DNA from: Gammaproteobacteria bacterium
GTDB taxonomy: Bacteria > Pseudomonadota > Gammaproteobacteria > Chromatiales > Chromatiaceae
NCBI GenBank assembly: GCA_024227135.1
Contig: JAAELC010000080.1
Span: forward strand, 1 to 43,316
Reading direction: 5' to 3'
Length of the DNA stretch: 43,316 nt
Made by a program: the position numbers and the translations under genes
Part shown: positions 15,727-24,236 of the stretch, one piece after another
Layout of the letters: every line of letters begins with the position of its first letter
Position numbering within the stretch: position 1 is the stretch's first letter
Notes under the pieces: generated by a model
Databases searched by the model: none
Told to the model about the DNA's origin: nothing
Seen by the model: the letters and a program-made list of their open reading frames with translations, nothing else

Positions 15727-18591
15727 CTACTGCAGGGTAAACCCATTGACGCTTTGATGCATATCGATCAGATAACCTTCGCCACGACGGAGGGGGAAGT
15801 TGACACCCCTTGGCAGGGTGCCGGCCCAGAACGCCGATTCATACCGGCCGCTATGGGTGTTATAGCGGCGAACGCTGGCAACAGTGCCGGCTTCGCCAAT
15901 TTGCTGTAATAACCCATAGGCATCCATATTTTCAGGAATCGTGTGAAAACCGACCAGATTGGATCCCTGGTTGAGATCCACGGCGGCCGTTGCCGGAGTG
16001 CCGGTCAAGACAATCTCCCGCGGCACCGTTAGATTTATCAGAAGACCTTCATTGGTTGCAATCGGAAAACTGACTCCTTGCGGATCACCGCCCACTACCC
16101 GGACTGCCTGGGTCGTTTGCGTGGCACTGTCGAGTCGCTGAATACTGTCCAATTCCGGTGTCAGCTCAGCAGCCAGTGCCAAAGAATCCCGGGCGGGTTC
16201 AAGACTCACTGGAATCCCAATCATGTTCAAACCTGCCTGGAGGGGTAATCTGACATCAGGAATGTCGGGATCTGTCTGACTCTCGAACTCCACAAAATCC
16301 GGACTGCCATCGCTGTCGTTGTCGCCCCGGCCATCACTGTTCAAGCCACCATAACGCAGCCATTCCCACAAATCCGGTACGCCATCGGTATCGCTGTCGG
16401 TCCTCCCGCGATCAATCGCAATGGCTGCGGGGGCATAACTGCTGACATCTCCGGAGGCATGGGTCACCAGGCCATACACGTGGTAGATTCCGTCCGGTAC
16501 GGGCGCGGTATCCCAGGTAAAGCGATCGCTCTCACCATCCGGACCCAGGGCAATGCCCTCCACTATCAGGGTACCGTCCGTATTCAGACCGTCATCATCA
16601 TAGTAAAGCGCTATCTGTAAAGAATCAGTGTCTGCATTGTCGATCCAGCTGATTTCAATGGCTTCACCACTGGTGTAACTGCTCTGTGAGGGTTGTACCA
16701 GGGTCAGGAAAATCTCCGGATCAGGCATGACCTGGACACGCTGAAGCCGAATGGCATCCGCAACCACTGGGGCATTGCTGCTTCCCAGTATCTCAATCCG
16801 GCTTGTCGAACCCAGGGAAAAATCGAACATTCCCAGTTCGTTCCACCTGTTACCTGCAGTCGTTTGATCCACAACCAGTTCCCGGGCACCCTGATCATCG
16901 GTAATCCGAAAAACCGCTTCTGTTGAGTGACTGCTGTCAGCGACCCACCAGGCAAAGGCACGATACTGTCCAGCTCGGGTGATAACCGGCTGAAACTGAT
17001 AGTTGTGGCCATCGGAATCAAGATAACGCGCCCTCCCCCGATAGGCTTCGGAATCCTCGAACGAATCCGGACTGCCTGAAACATCTTCACCGCTATAGTC
17101 ATCATCCATCACCAGTTCGGAGGGCAGGTTGGCGGGATCAGTAAGGCTTTCCAGAGCCGAAACTGAGGCGCCATCATCATCGGCAATTGCAATCAAGGGT
17201 AGTGTCAAGTCGTTGGCTACGTGGTAAATCGGCACACTGGTGGCCATCAGCGCCGATAGAATTTCATCGATGGTCGCCTGGGGTTGACTGGCTTTGAGCA
17301 CAGCGATGGCACCAGAAACCTGAGGCGTGGCCATCGAAGTACCGTTTTTACTTTTGAAACCGCCTCCAGGCATGGAAGAGTAGACCGATCGGCCCGGCGC
17401 CAGAAATGATAGCCAGGAGCCGCTGCTGGTGAAAGACGAAACTGACCGGGAATCATCCATAGAACCCACACTGACGGCTGAGCTGATACACCCGGGGTGG
17501 CTGAAACCGTTGTCATAGCCGTTGTTTCCAGACGCAATCACGGTGGCGACACCGGCATCCCGCAATGCATCGATGACCGTTTTCTGGCCAATACTGACGG
17601 CATCACAATCAACCGCAGAGTAGTATCGTCCTTGCCCCAGGCTCAGATTGGCTGAGGCAATACTGATACTATCACTTAGCTCCAACACCCTTTCCAGGCC
17701 TGCAATGATGTCACTGGTAAAAGCGGCTACGCATTCGGCCTGACTCCCGGCACTGCCACAATAACAAGTGCTGCCGGTACAACTGGCCTTGTCCTTGAAA
17801 TGTGAAAAGACCTGAATTGACAGTATATCGGCGTCCTTGGCCACACCGGGGGCCGCCCCGATCCCATTTCCCGCGGCAATTCCCGCAACGTGGGTGCCAT
17901 GAAAACAATTCCTGATGCCTGGAGGACAGTTGACACCCGATCCGACGCCGGTCTGGGATTCTGTCTGATTGGGACAAAAGGTGCTCACCGTGTATCCGTT
18001 CGTTGACCGGTTGCTGGAATAGCAGGCTTCGGCAATCACTTTGCTGACACCATCTCTGGCCAGAAACGGGTGTTCCCTGTCAACGCCGGTATCCAGAATG
18101 GCTACAGCCTGTCCAGCACCGCTGAACCCGTTCTCATGAGCAATATCAGCGCCGATAAGCGGCGCTGTGGATGCCAGCGCCAGCCGTATCGGCCGGTCCA
18201 CCTGGACACTGGACACCTCACTGTCGGCCAGCAGCTCATCGAGTTGTTCTGCATCCACCTCCATGGTGGCAAAGGGGATACGTTGAAAACGGTGACGCCA
18301 TTTGTCCATTCGTCCCAGGCGTCTGAGTACCCGTTCCTGAAGACTCCTGATTTCCGGTGGTGACATTCTTTCCCGCCGGGGGCGGACTCTACTGGCCCCA
18401 TTGTCCTGGTTTTCAGACAACCCGATGATGACCCGCACACGTCCCTGGGACTGGATCTCGGCATTCAGCGCTGCCCGGTTGAATACCTTGGATTGCTCCC
18501 CGGCGTGAGCTGGCCCAGAAAGTACCAGACTGAACACAGCAAACAGCCCTATGCGTTTCAGCGCTAATAAAAGTCTTTTCGTTAAATCCAT
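15727..18591 (-). CDS. Secreted subtilisin-like serine protease (S8) with golvesin-like and C-terminal repeat modules
   Basis: Exported 954-residue protease. A signal peptide (1-30, AHA) is followed by an I9-like propeptide (about 32-138) and the catalytic domain with Asp167 (AILDTGVD), His231 (HGTHVAGIAAG), oxyanion Asn356 (ASGNNG) and Ser419 (GTSMATP); the triad is complete. It carries many Cys (190, 206, 222, 229, 271, 276, 278, 287, 329, 368), suggesting disulfides. Next come a golvesin-type beta domain (about 520-630, ending VVADAIRL), an Ig-like segment (about 645-735), a Ca-binding DSDTDGVPD/DNDSDGSPD stretch, and a C-terminal pair of repeats (about 788-954, NMIGIP and NLVGFH, ending FPLRRGEGYLI). 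The same repeat type ends the upstream metallophosphoesterase. Probably surface or extracellular; target unknown. Confidence 0.92.
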   Translation of the reverse strand: MDLTKRLLLALKRIGLFAVFSLVLSGPAHAGEQSKVFNRAALNAEIQSQGRVRVIIGLSENQDNGASRVRPRRERMSPPEIRSLQERVLRRLGRMDKWRHRFQRIPFATMEVDAEQLDELLADSEVSSVQVDRPIRLALASTAPLIGADIAHENGFSGAGQAVAILDTGVDREHPFLARDGVSKVIAEACYSSNRSTNGYTVSTFCPNQTESQTGVGSGVNCPPGIRNCFHGTHVAGIAAGNGIGAAPGVAKDADILSIQVFSHFKDKASCTGSTCYCGSAGSQAECVAAFTSDIIAGLERVLELSDSISIASANLSLGQGRYYSAVDCDAVSIGQKTVIDALRDAGVATVIASGNNGYDNGFSHPGCISSAVSVGSMDDSRSVSSFTSSGSWLSFLAPGRSVYSSMPGGGFKSKNGTSMATPQVSGAIAVLKASQPQATIDEILSALMATSVPIYHVANDLTLPLIAIADDDGASVSALESLTDPANLPSELVMDDDYSGEDVSGSPDSFEDSEAYRGRARYLDSDGHNYQFQPVITRAGQYRAFAWWVADSSHSTEAVFRITDDQGARELVVDQTTAGNRWNELGMFDFSLGSTSRIEILGSSNAPVVADAIRLQRVQVMPDPEIFLTLVQPSQSSYTSGEAIEISWIDNADTDSLQIALYYDDDGLNTDGTLIVEGIALGPDGESDRFTWDTAPVPDGIYHVYGLVTHASGDVSSYAPAAIAIDRGRTDSDTDGVPDLWEWLRYGGLNSDGRGDNDSDGSPDFVEFESQTDPDIPDVRLPLQAGLNMIGIPVSLEPARDSLALAAELTPELDSIQRLDSATQTTQAVRVVGGDPQGVSFPIATNEGLLINLTVPREIVLTGTPATAAVDLNQGSNLVGFHTIPENMDAYGLLQQIGEAGTVASVRRYNTHSGRYESAFWAGTLPRGVNFPLRRGEGYLIDMHQSVNGFTLQ

Positions 18592-18705
18592 AAAGCGGTG
18601 TTGCGATTCGCTGATTCCTGGTAATCGGGGGAGAAAAAACTGCCCACGTATCCCCGGTCCTGCTACCTCCCTGGCAACCGGGAAATGATTTTCACATACC
18701 TACTT

Positions 18706-18745
18706 ATCGAACTCTGCCGGGGAATACCTTAGGCCGGCAGTCGAT
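18706..18745 (-). promoter_or_regulatory. Stem-loop upstream of the subtilase gene
   Basis: ATCGA plus CTGCCGG pair with CCGGCAG plus TCGAT across a 13-base loop, with a 3-base bulge on one side. It lies about 115 bases before the subtilase start and could be in its leader or be an upstream terminator. It matches no riboswitch I know. Confidence 0.3.
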
Positions 18746-18797
18746 CGTACCTTTGATTAGACCCGGCATCGACCGTATCTATCCGTAATAAAACTAA

Positions 18798-18838
18798 GGG
18801 GGGTGGTCAACTAACGCATCCAATCACTACATATTGGG
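18798..18838. repeat. Partial second copy of the MITE-like end
   Basis: Forty of 41 bases match 3666-3706 (one C/A difference), in the same orientation. Similarity stops abruptly after the ATTGGG, and no matching right-hand inverted repeat or flanking duplication is found nearby. It may be the end of a deleted element or a solo terminus. Confidence 0.75.
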
Positions 18839-19031
18839 CATATTTAACGATACATCGGCAGGATGCCGATCTGACGGCTTTAGCCGCCCCGCGGGGGTGC
18901 GGCACAGGGATGTACCACATTAAAATGATCGGAGAATCTGGCCAAATCCAGCTTTTCCGCAGTAGGTTCACTATTCTCGAACAGGCTCCTGGGACCGTCG
19001 AAAACCGAACGAGACTCCTGGGGCCCACCGG

Positions 19032-22000
19032 TCAAGGACAGCCCGGAAATAAAACGGGGTGGGTGCCGGCAGATGAGAACACATACCCTTCCCCAGCGCG
19101 AATGGGAAAGTCGATCCCTGCCGGAGTAGCATCTGCAGAAAGCGTACAGGTTTCAAAACGCCCGCTGGAGGCATTGAAACGCCGTATCGCCGTTACAGAC
19201 CCCGTGGGTTGTGCGCTGATCCATGAAAAGCAGCTTGTTCCCGCCGGAGCAGCGGGATGCCCCAGCAGCCATGTTCCACTGACCGGCCCGACCGAAGAAC
19301 AGACTTTCGACCAGGGCCACACCCTCTCCAGAGCATGGGGTAGGTGCACGACATAACCCTCTCCCTCAATGATACGGAAACCCTCACCGGGGGAAGGGTC
19401 ACAGTTTTCGAAACGCCCGGTCATTTCATTCAACTTCGCAATCGCTACGGCCTGCCCCACTCCCCCCAACGCAATGGCCAGCTCTGAACAGGTGGAATAC
19501 CCGGCGGGCACGCTCGAAGGGTAGGAAAACAGATTCCAACCCCCACCAAGCCTGATAAAAGCCTCTGGTGCAGCAGGGTCAGACTCTCCCGGATCGACCT
19601 GACCATTATTATTGCAATCCTCGCAGGCATCTTTTCCGTTATTGCCATCCAGGCGGCCATCCTCATCCGAATCCGCTTTGTCGACCCGGGTGCCAGCAAG
19701 ATACTCGACGCTGTTGATCAGACCATCGTCGTCCCCATCCAGTGCCCCATCCAGGGGATTGTCGGCATCGAGACCCGAGGTCTCCTCATAGCCGTTTGGC
19801 ATTCCATCCCCATCCCGGTCCGGGTCACAGACATCACCCACACCATCACCGTCCAGATCCGCCTGGATGGGATTATAAATCTGGGGACAGTTATCCAGCT
19901 GATCCGGTTCGCCATCGAGATCGATGTCCGATGCCTCTGCATGCGCCTCAAAAAAGGCAATCGGGTCCGAATCATCATAGAACCCCCCCAGGGGATTCCG
20001 CTGCGGATCGTCTGCCCACTCCGGATCGATCCAGGCCTGGCGGAAGCTGGCTGTCCAGCTGTCAAACTCCCCGGGAGCGATCTCCACTACCAGAAAACCG
20101 TAGTGCCGCCCGATAACGCTCTCCGAATAATGAAAGACCCGGTCGGGATTCTCCACCCCTGGGTGAACATCCCGAAGCCCATCACCCACCGAGCCAGGAA
20201 TGAAATAGCGAATGATGTGATCGGGATTCCCACCAATCGCCGAATCCCCACTGGTTTCACTCATCTCGACCATTTCTTCATGCCCGCCGAACACCGCAGT
20301 CACGGAATAGCGGTGCAGCAACCCATCGAGTTGACGGGTCGGCAGTCCGGAGAGCTCATCTACCGGAGGCTCCTGACCATGGGGACCGCTGGAAAAAGGG
20401 GCATGATGCCAGAAGACGAAGGTAAAAAGGCTTTCCTGCCGGGCCTTCTGCAACTGTTCTTCCAGCCACTGGTACTGGCGGGAGCCGGGCATCCAGTCCG
20501 GAGCTCTTCCTCCGCCTGGCTCATTCTCTCCCACCATTTTCCAGTTGGTGTCTCCGGGCCCTTCGTTCGGACTCTGGTTATTGAGATCCAGACCGATGAA
20601 GGTTGCCGGGCCATATTTGAACGCAAAGTAACGTCCGGACTGGGCATTGCGCAGGTTTTCATCCAGCTCGGAGGGCCAGGTGGGATCCACCACCCGGGTC
20701 GACCCATTGTTTGGTGGATTGACGAAGTGGGCAAGGAACTTCTCCATCCCGTGAGTCTCGCTGCCCGGTTGCCCGTAACCATCTCCCCAGTAATCGTGAT
20801 TTCCCGGGACTGCGATCAGCGGCACCCGGGCCAGCAAAGCGCCCGAAGCGTCGCCGGAACTGACCGGATTGAGCTTACTGAAAAACTCATCCCAATCTGC
20901 CAGGCGTCCACCCTCCTGCACCACATCCCCGGCCAGCAGGATAAAATCCGGATTCTGGGCAAGGCCGGCCACGACACCGGCACGCAAGCCTTCCTCCTGA
21001 TCCATCGGGTAACCCACCGGTGCACCGCTGCCCAGCTGACCGGAAGAGGCCGGTTCGGTTTCCGTATCCGCCCAGACCAGGAAGCGAATCGGTGACAAGG
21101 TGGCAGAGGGCGCTGCTTCGAACCGGGATTCAAAAATTCCGTTGTCCTGGGTCACCCGATAAAGGTAGGTTTCCTCTGGAATCAGCCCGTTGAGGGTCAC
21201 CTGGTGACGAAATCTGGTTGTGGATTTGCCCGCCCCCGCTTCCGGGTCTGTCAGAACCACCTTCTCGGGTATCGAAGATACGTTTTCCTGATGCTCACCG
21301 ACACCGTACTCCAGAAGGCCCGGTGTTGCTGAGGCTGCCCACCAGACCAGCGTAATACCACCGGCCACCGGATACTGCAGGTAGGGATAGTGCAGAAACC
21401 CGGGAGCGACGACACTGATTGTCAGCTCCCTGGCTGCGAGGTTTCCATAGGCATCTTCAACGGCAAGGGTGAAAATGAACTCCCCTGTCTGGGTGGGAAT
21501 ACCGGAAAGCACTCCGGTTGCAGTATCCAGAGTAACCCCTGCAGGCAACTGGCCACTTGACAGGTCCCAGCTATAGGGCGCCATCCCCCCTGAAAGCAAG
21601 GCAGTTGCGGTATAAACTCCCCCTGAACGGGCCACAGGAAGGCTCTCTTCCCCGATGGAGAACAGTGAGCCCACTTCGACCCGTGCCAGCGCGAACGAGG
21701 CGGCGGCCGAGCTGGTGTTATCGCCCACAAACAGGAAGTTTTGCTCACCGTAAGGGAATATGCCGGAGATGGAGTAGTCCCGTAGTGCCCCGTCGAGCAG
21801 CAGGTTTCCATTGGCAACCAGTTGGTATCGATTGCCCAGCACGTTCAGGTGGTAGGCCGTCATGGCCGCCGTGGTATCAACAGCGGCCGTCTCCCCATGG
21901 GAAAACAACGGATCATCTCCCTGAATCCAGACCTGATCCTCCCAGAAACCAATCTCCACCCCCAGGGGAGCACTGGAGACCTCCGAGATGTTCGATAGAA

Positions 22001-22439
22001 CCGTGAGGCTGAGACCCGCCCGACTATCGTAATAGTGGCTTTCTTCGAACAGTTGCAGATCGAAGCGTACGCTGTACCCGGACGAACGATCCAGTTCCGG
22101 TACGATAAAATGGGGAAAACCAAACCAGCCTGCCTGATCACCGACGATGGCTGTCGAATCCAGTATCGTCGAGCTGCTGCCAGGGTATCGGACCGCACTG
22201 ACGTTATCGAATGGACGGGTCAAGTAGGGCCAACCCTGACTGGTTGGTGGCGTGTTGAGTGAGCCGTCATACAGAACAGTCTGATCTGCAGTGGCACACT
22301 CAGCCAGGCTCAGCATCATCAGGAACAAAAGTAGTTCAGGGAAACACCACACCGCGGATAGCTTGTAATATCGCCTGTATCCGACCCGGTTGATCGTCAT
22401 GGTTAGACTGGTGATCTTTACACTGATACCCCGAATCAT
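19032..22439 (-). CDS. Secreted multidomain metallophosphoesterase
   Basis: Exported 1135-residue protein. After a basic N-terminus and signal peptide (about 24-52) come a lectin/LamG-like beta region (about 53-255), a He_PIG-type Ig domain (about 265-345), a purple-acid-phosphatase-like N-terminal Fn3 domain (about 350-445) and a calcineurin-like phosphoesterase (about 450-830) with Asp458 (WADTE), GDVV (504-507), GNHD (546-549), WHHAP and GGHEE. The first motif, DTE, departs from the usual DxH/DxG. Asp-rich thrombospondin-3-like repeats follow, then a two-unit C-terminal module (about 990-1135: GWNLFSYP, RRFNASSGRFETC, FPIRAGEGYV) shared with the downstream subtilase. The start is uncertain: ATG 22439 has GGAG too close, and ATG 22400 lacks one. 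Substrate unknown. Confidence 0.88.
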   Translation of the reverse strand: MIRGISVKITSLTMTINRVGYRRYYKLSAVWCFPELLLFLMMLSLAECATADQTVLYDGSLNTPPTSQGWPYLTRPFDNVSAVRYPGSSSTILDSTAIVGDQAGWFGFPHFIVPELDRSSGYSVRFDLQLFEESHYYDSRAGLSLTVLSNISEVSSAPLGVEIGFWEDQVWIQGDDPLFSHGETAAVDTTAAMTAYHLNVLGNRYQLVANGNLLLDGALRDYSISGIFPYGEQNFLFVGDNTSSAAASFALARVEVGSLFSIGEESLPVARSGGVYTATALLSGGMAPYSWDLSSGQLPAGVTLDTATGVLSGIPTQTGEFIFTLAVEDAYGNLAARELTISVVAPGFLHYPYLQYPVAGGITLVWWAASATPGLLEYGVGEHQENVSSIPEKVVLTDPEAGAGKSTTRFRHQVTLNGLIPEETYLYRVTQDNGIFESRFEAAPSATLSPIRFLVWADTETEPASSGQLGSGAPVGYPMDQEEGLRAGVVAGLAQNPDFILLAGDVVQEGGRLADWDEFFSKLNPVSSGDASGALLARVPLIAVPGNHDYWGDGYGQPGSETHGMEKFLAHFVNPPNNGSTRVVDPTWPSELDENLRNAQSGRYFAFKYGPATFIGLDLNNQSPNEGPGDTNWKMVGENEPGGGRAPDWMPGSRQYQWLEEQLQKARQESLFTFVFWHHAPFSSGPHGQEPPVDELSGLPTRQLDGLLHRYSVTAVFGGHEEMVEMSETSGDSAIGGNPDHIIRYFIPGSVGDGLRDVHPGVENPDRVFHYSESVIGRHYGFLVVEIAPGEFDSWTASFRQAWIDPEWADDPQRNPLGGFYDDSDPIAFFEAHAEASDIDLDGEPDQLDNCPQIYNPIQADLDGDGVGDVCDPDRDGDGMPNGYEETSGLDADNPLDGALDGDDDGLINSVEYLAGTRVDKADSDEDGRLDGNNGKDACEDCNNNGQVDPGESDPAAPEAFIRLGGGWNLFSYPSSVPAGYSTCSELAIALGGVGQAVAIAKLNEMTGRFENCDPSPGEGFRIIEGEGYVVHLPHALERVWPWSKVCSSVGPVSGTWLLGHPAAPAGTSCFSWISAQPTGSVTAIRRFNASSGRFETCTLSADATPAGIDFPIRAGEGYVFSSAGTHPVLFPGCP

Positions 22440-22785
22440 ACTCCAGTGGGACGTTTAGAAAAACTGCGGGTACAGTGGGGTGAGCGAATATCATTGTCTG
22501 GCCAGACTGTTGGAATCCGCTACCCTCGAGCGTGAAATCAAGGGCATGCCCGTATCAAAGTTCCTTTGCAGTTTCCCGGATCGGTATACACCTCGGTGTA
22601 CGCCCGGCCCATTTCAAGCATGTTATTTCTGTTGGCTGACAGGAACACGCCTCGCTGATGCCGCATCAGTCGAGTGGACTGGACGAACGCCAAAAGGGTA
22701 TCCATCCCATGGGGCCAGTGACCCAGGTGACGCTCCCATTTCAAGGTGACAACAGAGGACATCTGTCCGCTCACTAAGGGCCTTA
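22440..22785. other. Gene-poor region with one doubtful small ORF and a palindrome
   Basis: A minus-strand frame at 22538-22762 (ATG; 74 residues, including LKWERHLGHWPHGMDTLLAF) begins shortly after the DUF1287 stop. It has only a weak GAGCGG ribosome site and matches no family I recognise, so I do not call it. A perfect 15-bp palindrome, CTGATGCCGCATCAG, occurs at 22655-22669. It could be an operator or a terminator stem. Confidence 0.4.
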
Positions 22786-23385
22786 TTAATCCAGTTCTTC
22801 CGGAACGTATCGATAGTGCCCGGTTATTCTGTACTCAAACAGCATGTCATCGAGCTCAGGTCCTGCACCGATGTTGTGGACAACAAGAGAACGACCGGAC
22901 TCCGCCGATGAGCGATCGGTGACTATACCGATATGGGGTAGATTCTCCGGCACTATCCAGGTGACGATATCCCCTGGCTTGTAGTCGCGATGATTCCTGG
23001 TCACTGGCAATACTTCACCATGGCGTTTGAAGAACACCTGTAGATTGGGAACTCTGCGATGATCGATATTGCGATCCGTGGCAGTCAGACCCCAGATTCG
23101 ACGGGAGGGGTAGGCGTCAAAATCTCTTCTCATGTCTTCGTGTACCAGGCGCTGCAGGTCAACCCCTGCCCCACGATACGATCTGATAACCACATCTGTG
23201 CATACACCGGTATCTGAAGGTACGTCACCACCTGGGTAAGGAATAGAGACGTAGGAGCCATCATAGCGTACGACATGTCTGGTTCGATCGATCGCTGCGC
23301 TCACCAACTCACTCTCGAAGCTGGCCCCTGGAGCATCGTAGGGAAAAAGCAGGCTGACAAAGAGTATGGCACTGATAATCATCAT
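22786..23385 (-). CDS. DUF1287 exported protein (NlpC/P60-like fold)
   Basis: A 199-residue protein with a signal peptide (about 1-20, cleaved near PGA). The DUF1287 signature is clear: AAIDRTRHVVRYDGSYVSIPYPGGDVP, then DTGVCTDVVIRSYRGAGVDLQ with the putative catalytic Cys in GVCTD. Next come a late HHxP-like LPHIGIV with a His and HNIGAGPELDD. DUF1287 proteins resemble cysteine amidases that act on peptidoglycan, but activity has not been assigned here. It lies 67 bases downstream of the SUFU gene on the same strand and could share its transcript. The ribosome site is weak. Confidence 0.85.
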   Translation of the reverse strand: MMIISAILFVSLLFPYDAPGASFESELVSAAIDRTRHVVRYDGSYVSIPYPGGDVPSDTGVCTDVVIRSYRGAGVDLQRLVHEDMRRDFDAYPSRRIWGLTATDRNIDHRRVPNLQVFFKRHGEVLPVTRNHRDYKPGDIVTWIVPENLPHIGIVTDRSSAESGRSLVVHNIGAGPELDDMLFEYRITGHYRYVPEELD

Positions 23386-23452
23386 ATCGTGACGAGAAAC
23401 TGACCGGAAAAAACACTATACACAGGAGCGTGACAATCCAACGGCTGCGGAC

Positions 23453-24181
23453 TTAAAAAAGCCCGAAGCGTTTCTTACCAACATTTCTGCGGTCTACATC
23501 AATCACATCGTCGATCTCATACCGATCGAATCTGTCCAGCAGAACCTCTGAGCCTTTGGCCAGCTTAAGATTCATCTCTTCTTCATACAGGGGAACAATA
23601 CTGAAGAACTCGATAATTTTTTGTTCGTGGATCCTGAGCGCAGAGAATTCCTGGGGAACATTGACTGAAGGAAGGATGATCACCCCGTTAAAGGCGATAT
23701 TGTCTGCATAAGGCTCTGCGGGATCACCGTTTGGCAATGTGTGACCCCAACCAAGCCAGGTACTGTACTTGTGAGGAAACCGTGCCAGATTTTTTAACTG
23801 ACGCACAGGCCAGTACCAGGTCTCGTCCTTGAATGACTCAGCGTCAATCTGCCAGTAATCGGGTAGCGTGACCATCAGTTCCATAAAAGGTGTTGCATCC
23901 ATATCCTCAGGTATGGCCATGCTCAGATCACTCATACCGGAAGTAATCAAAGTATGAACCGGCCGACCCATGGTTGGCTTTACATGATGTACATCGATAT
24001 GAACGGTATCGGACAATACCTCATGATAGACCCGATGTATCGACCCGATGTGACGTTCTATATGTGCTGATATCTGCTCTATACACTCCTCGCCATGGGG
24101 AGCCTCCCACTCCTTCTCACCATCCGTGTACCTGAATATCGGTGCTCCGGACATGGAAACAATGTTGTTTTCCTTACTCAT
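23453..24181 (-). CDS. Suppressor-of-fused (SUFU) domain protein
   Basis: Cytoplasmic 242-residue protein made of one SUFU-family domain. Recognisable stretches are HVKPTMGRPVHTLITSGMSD, ELMVTLPDYW, FSALRIHEQKIIEFFSIVPLYEEE and a C-terminal LLDRFDRYEIDDVID. ATG 24181 is chosen because GGAG lies six bases upstream and an alternative ATG at 24340 would add unrelated sequence overlapping pabB. Bacterial SUFU proteins are proposed immunity proteins against polymorphic toxins (family knowledge). It sits between pabB and the DUF1287 gene on the same strand. Whether it protects against a product here is inference. Confidence 0.85.
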   Translation of the reverse strand: MSKENNIVSMSGAPIFRYTDGEKEWEAPHGEECIEQISAHIERHIGSIHRVYHEVLSDTVHIDVHHVKPTMGRPVHTLITSGMSDLSMAIPEDMDATPFMELMVTLPDYWQIDAESFKDETWYWPVRQLKNLARFPHKYSTWLGWGHTLPNGDPAEPYADNIAFNGVIILPSVNVPQEFSALRIHEQKIIEFFSIVPLYEEEMNLKLAKGSEVLLDRFDRYEIDDVIDVDRRNVGKKRFGLF

Positions 24182-24236
24182 TGCATTCTCCGTTAATTCC
24201 TGTGTACATCCTATTTGAACGAGCAACTGGTAAAAA

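Larger units (their letters stand above)
18592..19031. other. Intergenic region with hairpins and a repeat copy
   Basis: No gene is visible in 440 bases between the subtilase start and the metallophosphoesterase stop (both minus strand). It contains a stem-loop at 18706-18745, a partial MITE copy at 18798-18838, and tight palindromes right after it: ATCGGCA-gga-TGCCGAT (18854-18870), CGGCTTTAGCCG (18875-18886) and CCCCGCGGGG just after (from 18887). The last three could end transcription of the metallophosphoesterase gene or be a REP-like cluster. Confidence 0.5.

Noticed and set aside
18592-18790. Cyclic-di-GMP riboswitch in the subtilase leader
   Set aside because: A stem-loop exists, but the conserved GEMM sequence elements are absent.
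22538-22762. Possible small minus-strand gene after DUF1287
   Set aside because: Weak ribosome site, average codon pattern and no recognisable domain; kept only as a remark on the region.
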